A program made the translations under genes and the position numbers. Shown here piece by piece: positions 58,910 to 64,000 of a DNA stretch of 64,000 nt. The DNA is taken from positions 18,157,018-18,221,017 of the forward strand of contig JAJEKV010000020.1 of NCBI GenBank assembly GCA_021234155.1, given 5' to 3'. How positions within the stretch are numbered: position 1 is the first letter of the stretch; each line of letters starts with the position of its first letter. Under the pieces are notes generated by a model. It saw nothing but the letters and a program-made list of their open reading frames with translations, did no database searches and was not told the DNA's origin. Origin of the DNA: Isoetes taiwanensis (taxonomy: Eukaryota; Streptophyta; Lycopodiopsida; Isoetales; Isoetaceae).

Positions 58910-60867
58910 TGTTGACCCTAAACCTGGCTTATAGGTCAACCACAAGGATCCAATTCAAGTTTTCACTCAAATTGGGGTTAGAACCTCCAGATCACTTAAG
59001 GTGATCAGTCTATGCAAGAAAATTCCAAAGATAAGTTCAAAAAGTTTGAGTTTTATACCTTTCCCATTTTCAAAAAATGGTACCTTTGCCAAAACATTTG
59101 TGGTGTTGGGATGCAGATAGGTTTTTTGAGTCAGATGCTGTAGACTTGGTCAAAAAAGTTGTAGGTAACCAACAGTAAAGCCTCTGACCAAGTCAGAGAT
59201 TTAATCTGTGAGTTATTCGAGCCAAAAGTGAGGTCAAATTTTGGTCAATAGAGGTCAAATGTAGAAAACAATGATCAGGAATTGAGATTTGGAGTTGCCA
59301 ATCACTTTTTTGAGAATTTCCAAAGCAGATAGGTTGCAAAAATGTTGGGGAAAAGAGGCAAGCATTCAAATCCTAGTTTGGAGGTGTATAGGTATTTTTT
59401 GTGACTGGATTTGGCAAAATACAGTCAAAACTGTTCAAACCCGAGAGCAATTTTTTTAATTTGAGCTACACTTGGTATTTTTGAATGATTCCAATTCCTT
59501 TGGCTTTCTTAACACCCAAGGATAGGTGGCAGACAGGCCAAGGGCGCTAAAAACACCCAGGGATTTTTCTATAGAATTTTTTGGTGGCAAGAATTGCTAA
59601 GGAAAATATCAGAGACAAATTCAACAACTTGACAGTCAATTTGGATTGATATGAAGGTAAATATATCAAAATAACAACAGATAAGGGTGCTTCATAGCTT
59701 CAAGTACAAGAAAATAATCATCAAAAGTCATAAGGTAATTTCTGAAAGTAATGTCAACTAAATCTTGTAGATCTAGTTGAGGAGAGCTCAAGAACTTCAA
59801 GGATCGTCCAGATCTTGCTCAGCAATGATCAATGTATGATCCGAATACTTTGGGCCTTGAAAATCTTTCATTATTGTTTCCGGTATATATGTTTTTGGTT
59901 TAACGGTTCCAAAGATATTAGGGCTTAAATTTAGGCTTGATAAGATGCTTAAGAGCGGGAAATGCGAAGTAGATAGGTTTGAGTTCAATGATTCCATTCC
60001 GGCATGATTGAAAGGGGTTTCCATAATTAGGGTTCTTCGAAGGTATTTTTCCAGGAATTCCGCGATACGATGGCCGTATTTCTTGGGGTATAAACCAAGA
60101 ATATGCTGTATTTATCAATTTTAGGAAGATAGGCCATGGTCCCTAAGGGTACCACAAAAATAATTATGAGTCTTTACTCATTTGGGCTATGGCAACCCTA
60201 ATTTCTTGGGGAATATTCTAGATAGATACCATAAATGGGATATTCAATGGAAAATATTTGAGTGGTATGGGTACTTGAAACACAATGGTGAAGAACAAGG
60301 AGGTACAAAAACTTGTGAAAAAGGATTAGGCCAAGGGTATGTGGTAAGGGTGCAATATGAAAAATGAAAATAAGGCAAAGGGACATGAAATGGGTAGGGC
60401 ATCCATGGGGAAAACAAAATGTATTAAGAAAGGTCTTTTTGGCAAGGCAAAATATGTTTTGCAAAAGGTGAGCAAAGAAGAATATAAGTGTGAGGGAAAA
60501 TGACTAGGGGAAATTCAAAAAGGAAGGTGAGAATGAGAATAGGCAAAAAAATGGCTAAGGGATGGAACCAAATACCATGGGATCTTCCAAACTTTGAACT
60601 TCCAATCTTCAAAAAATGCCTTCCAAACTTCTTAACCCAGAATCTTCTAGAGCATATTCTTGACTAAGCACTTTGACCTTGAATAAAGTACCTCATGTGA
60701 GTTTTGAACCTTGAGCACTTGTTGACTTGAGAAATGGACACCTTTTGACCTCCATATCAATGTTGACTGCCAAGAATCTTCCAAACTTTGACCTAGTATG
60801 CCAAGATAAGTTGACCTAGTTTTGAATGCATGGATCACAATTAGCATGTTGCCCTTTGGGGGCAACA
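58910..60867 (-). repeat. Solo LTR of family G, with target duplication
   Basis: 1958 bp, inverted relative to the G1 and G2 LTRs. It starts with the terminal hairpin (TGTTGACC...GGTCAACC), TAGAACCTCCA at 58979-58989 and the hairpin 58990-59006. It ends with the U3 inverted repeat. Flanks are ctctg on both sides (58905-58909 and 60868-60872), a perfect 5-bp duplication, which confirms both LTR termini for the family. Confidence 0.93.
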
Positions 60868-62558
60868 CTCTGCTTAACCATATGCACTCCTTGACATTCA
60901 AGCAACACCGTGCAACACCATACTATCCCTGCACTCACAGGAAAAGCACCTTAATCCATTAAGCAACTATCCGAAGCTATTTATGAACTCTTGAGCAACA
61001 ACATGGATCTAAATCAACAAGAATTTTAATCTTTTTATGAGCATCCACATCAGACTTAATCATAAAATAATATGTGAGATGCATTTTTAGTTGTTCCATA
61101 CTTCGATTTCCAAGCCCCAAAGTTGTTCTTCCAAACTTGTTTTTGCTATAGTACCAGATGGGAGGGATGCAGTCAGAGCATCACATGGCCCTATGGGATA
61201 AGCCCTTTTAGGCATCATTCTAAATCGAGTAGCGGCATGATAATCTAGACCTAAGTACAGGGTTTGTTTTGAGCCTCGGATATGGCAACCGAACTATGGC
61301 ATTGCAGCATCTCCAAATCTACACTAATCAGCTCAGCATCAACACTAATGATTTTCCAGATCTCCCTTGAATGATTTCGGCCATGTATTTTCACTATCGT
61401 GACATTTTGGCACTTTCGCTATTTATATTTTTGGCTCATCAGCAATTACATGCACTAAAGAAATCGAACTGGGTCGAATATCCATGCGGAGTATCTGCCA
61501 TATCTTGTTCCGGTTACACAGTAATAAGAGCCTCGCACACTAACGAGAGTGATCGCTAGTTTAAGGGCGCTAGCAGGTTTTAAAAACATATCTCTAGGCA
61601 GATCCGAAAGTTCCCAGTTTATAAAATCTGAGCTTATCTATAACAGAGCTACACCATTTTCATTAATCTGAGAACCAACTAGCATTCTCCACGAACCATC
61701 TTTTCCTTTCCAAGCAGTAGAAGGATCTCGAAACCTTCGTCTTTATTTCATGTACTAATGCATCCTTGGCTGTGATAGCTCCCCAATCCATGGGCTATTA
61801 CCTTATTTTTTTCAGCATCTAGACCTTATGTTCATAGTCTTCTACCTCTGTGGTATTCTGGGCAGTAAATTTGAGCAAAGTTTTTTGCCATTATGGCTTC
61901 AATTCCTGCAATGTACTCCATGCCTCCCGGATTATATGTCTCCACATGCTTGCCTAGCCTATATTTGTTGCCAATCATAGCAATCCATGATGGTGTTGAT
62001 GTAAACATCTCATAGATATCCTAATGACTGACTTGATCTTAGTTTTTTCCAGCATGGTTCTAAACACATCGTCCATTTCTAGTTGTTGGAATTTTTCCTA
62101 GAATTGAGAGCTCAGGTTATGAATCAGCAACAAGAATTAGCAACAACGCAATAGGATCGTTTAATTTCCTTATAGTATACAGAATCGACTTCTCTTTTGC
62201 CTTATGAAATCAGCCTGAGCAAATTCGGCCGCTTCTGGCTCACAAAAACTATGCGTCATTTCTAGCATTTTCGGAATAATAATATGCATGGATTTTAGTT
62301 GTTGTTTTTTGCAAAAAAGGCAACGAAAAACTACACATAAAGCAAATTTTGCGGTGGTTGTGATGACAAGGACGAGAGATTTCTTCAGACCAATCTTCAT
62401 AAAGTCATGGTATTAAGTATTGTATTGTCTGAAGTTTGTGGAAACATGACTTTGAAGTATGATTTAAGCCACTTCACCCTCGAGACACGGAGGACAACCC
62501 TCCGTGCATAGCACCTTGTTTTTTGTGTTTAAATGATGAATGTATTCCTTTTATCTAA
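60868..62558. other. Unassigned sequence
   Basis: No gene recognised on either strand; short frames only. Confidence 0.45.
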
Positions 62559-63129
62559 GGGTGAAATCACACTATAGCCTGCCAAGGATTGAGTTTTTTA
62601 TCTCTTGGACGGGGGATGAAGATGCCCAAGATAGCAGTATCAGACTTGCGCCCAAAAATGACATGCCACGTCAAAAATCTATATAAATGAAAACAGTCGA
62701 AGGGCTTGAAGAACCCTAAAATTGAAGAACCCTAAATCGACAATTCCACTAGCCGCAACTCGATTTTTAGGTTCTGATAGTTTGGATTTTTACTGTCCAT
62801 GCATTGTTGCGAGTGTTTTTCACAAATCCGGCTCCATTTTGCGCGAACCTACTGATGAATCGTTCTAAACCGAGCACCCGTTGAAGCAGCAAGAACCCTA
62901 ATCTTTTTTGTTCGATATTTTTCTGCAACGTGGCTTCGACGTGGCGGTGGCCAAGATCTTGGTCAGGGGATAATCCCCGACCAAAAATACGCACCCCGCC
63001 CAGGAAATATTGCGTCCCGGGGCACCCTCAGTGTGATAGAGGGGGCGCCCAGGAATCCATCCGAAACGCAGCAATTTTATTGGTGGATGATAATTTCATA
63101 TGTGGGCGGCCGCAAGTGTGATTTCACCC
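62559..63129. mobile_element. Tourist-like MITE (PIF/Harbinger type)
   Basis: 571 bp with perfect 15-bp TIRs (GGGTGAAATCACACT and its complement) and a TAA target duplication (62556-62558 and 63130-63132). The 3-bp TAA duplication and a TIR starting GGG fit PIF/Harbinger MITEs. An inner inverted repeat (TTGGTCAGGGGAT...CCCCGACCAA) lies near 62959-62984. No coding capacity. Confidence 0.85.
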
Positions 63130-63263
63130 TAAGTAGGCATTGCACGTTAATAGTGCGTCAACTGCACTAGAACTAAATAAACAAATGTTCACGGCGGTGC
63201 TATAAATTTCTTGTAGGGATAAGATATATTCATTTCCAATTCATCAATCCTGGCAGGCTAGGC

Positions 63264-63419
63264 ATGGCGAGCGCTCTGGACCATCTTGCTACCTTGACTT
63301 TAGTGGTTCAGTATCAACAACGTAGATGTTTGGTAAATGCTGCATCAAGGAATTCTGCATATGACACGATTAATGGCCAGTGGTTGTCGCAAGAGCTCCC
63401 GCGTTTGCTTTCACTGCAG
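63264..63419 (+). CDS. Possible first exon of an unknown gene
   Basis: A 52-codon frame from an ATG, beginning MASALDHLATLTLVVQYQQR, ends at CTGCAG|GTAATC, a good plant splice donor. No second exon is seen before the window edge and I do not recognise the protein. It may be the start of a gene running off the right side, or chance. Confidence 0.3.
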
Positions 63420-64000
63420 GTAATCTACTTATCGGAAGACGATCCGTTTATTTGCCGGTAGTAAAGGGATCCTCCATGTTTATTAATTAGAAAAACATGG
63501 GAGACGGATTGGTTTTAACGAGAGGCTCCTGGAGGTGGAAAATACGTGAAGCCAGTCACTACCAGTTTCTTGGGCTTATGAGGTTTTTATTCTTAACTTT
63601 TTTTCTGAAATAAAAAAATTTCGCCTCACCCTTATTAACGACTGCAATGATCGGAAAACAAACTTGGTCTCTTATCTGCATGTTCTTAGCATTTTACTGA
63701 ACGTGTAGTTGGTCATTTAAATACTGCCTCTTTAACGAGTCTAAATTTGCGTAATGAGTATTTGGCAGATTTTACAATACAACTACACGTAATGAGCTCT
63801 TCGTATCAGAGGTCCAAAGTAATTTACGGTTACTTTCAAAAGGTTCGATCGAGACTCTGTCCTCCAATGTGCTGGTACGCAGCTTGGCATGCATAATTGT
63901 GGCTTATATTTTCTTCAACCATCTCTTTATATATGAGAAAAATGTATTTTCTTTAAGTGGACATAGGATTCTTTTACAGATTACTCCGAAGCATCCGGAC
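63420..64000. other. Window end, nothing seen
   Basis: Intron or intergenic DNA after the possible exon. No splice acceptor followed by a convincing coding stretch is seen. Confidence 0.4.

Noticed and set aside
62930-63121. A 63-codon frame starting MASTWRWPRSW
   Set aside because: It lies wholly within the MITE and ends in its TIR region; no support for a protein.

Overview
This is plant nuclear DNA. The evidence is a spliced KIN-10A-type kinesin gene with GT-AG introns, plant-type Ty1/copia and Ty3/gypsy retrotransposons, a CACTA transposon, and decayed plant F-box/kelch and amidohydrolase genes. Dense nesting of retroelements with long LTRs suggests a large genome, perhaps a fern or gymnosperm; the lineage guess is inference only.

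Left third (1-14880). A young minus-strand copia element (1-5380) lies inside the end of a gypsy element (G1, 5381-8429). G1 itself lies inside a related gypsy element (G2, 8430-14880). G1 and G2 are plus-strand Tat-like elements with LTRs of about 1.9 kb, order protease, archaeal-type RNase H, RT, degenerate RNase H, integrase. The only apparently intact host gene is next: a six-exon minus-strand kinesin (15551-19697).

Middle (19698-44797). A minisatellite, LTR fragments and a gypsy protease fragment are followed by a Merlin (IS1595/ISXO2-type) DNA transposon (about 24240-27380) split by a 1616-bp solo LTR with a 5-bp target duplication. An LTR end (28017-28608) and a decayed kelch gene come next. 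Then comes gypsy element A (about 34173-44797, minus), whose gag-pol frame has one stop codon and is split by a 4455-bp CACTA element (37675-42129), which itself holds a small MITE.

Right part (44798-64000). Gypsy element B (44798-53508, minus) has lost its integrase end. Between its primer-binding site and gag it carries two extra ORF units. Each unit has the same layout: two copies of a 67-bp hairpin repeat, a consensus TATA box, then an ORF. The first ORF starts with the exact N-terminal tail of histone H3 (ARTKQTAR after the Met). After B come a microsatellite, a decayed amidohydrolase gene, a solo LTR of the G family, a Tourist-like MITE and a possible first exon at the right edge.

Most notable: the H3-tail mimic and duplicated promoter-hairpin units of element B; a paired-hairpin structure with compensating base changes at the 3' end of LTRs in the A/G group, with a primer-binding-site copy inside; the RNase H placed before RT; and a Merlin transposon in a plant.
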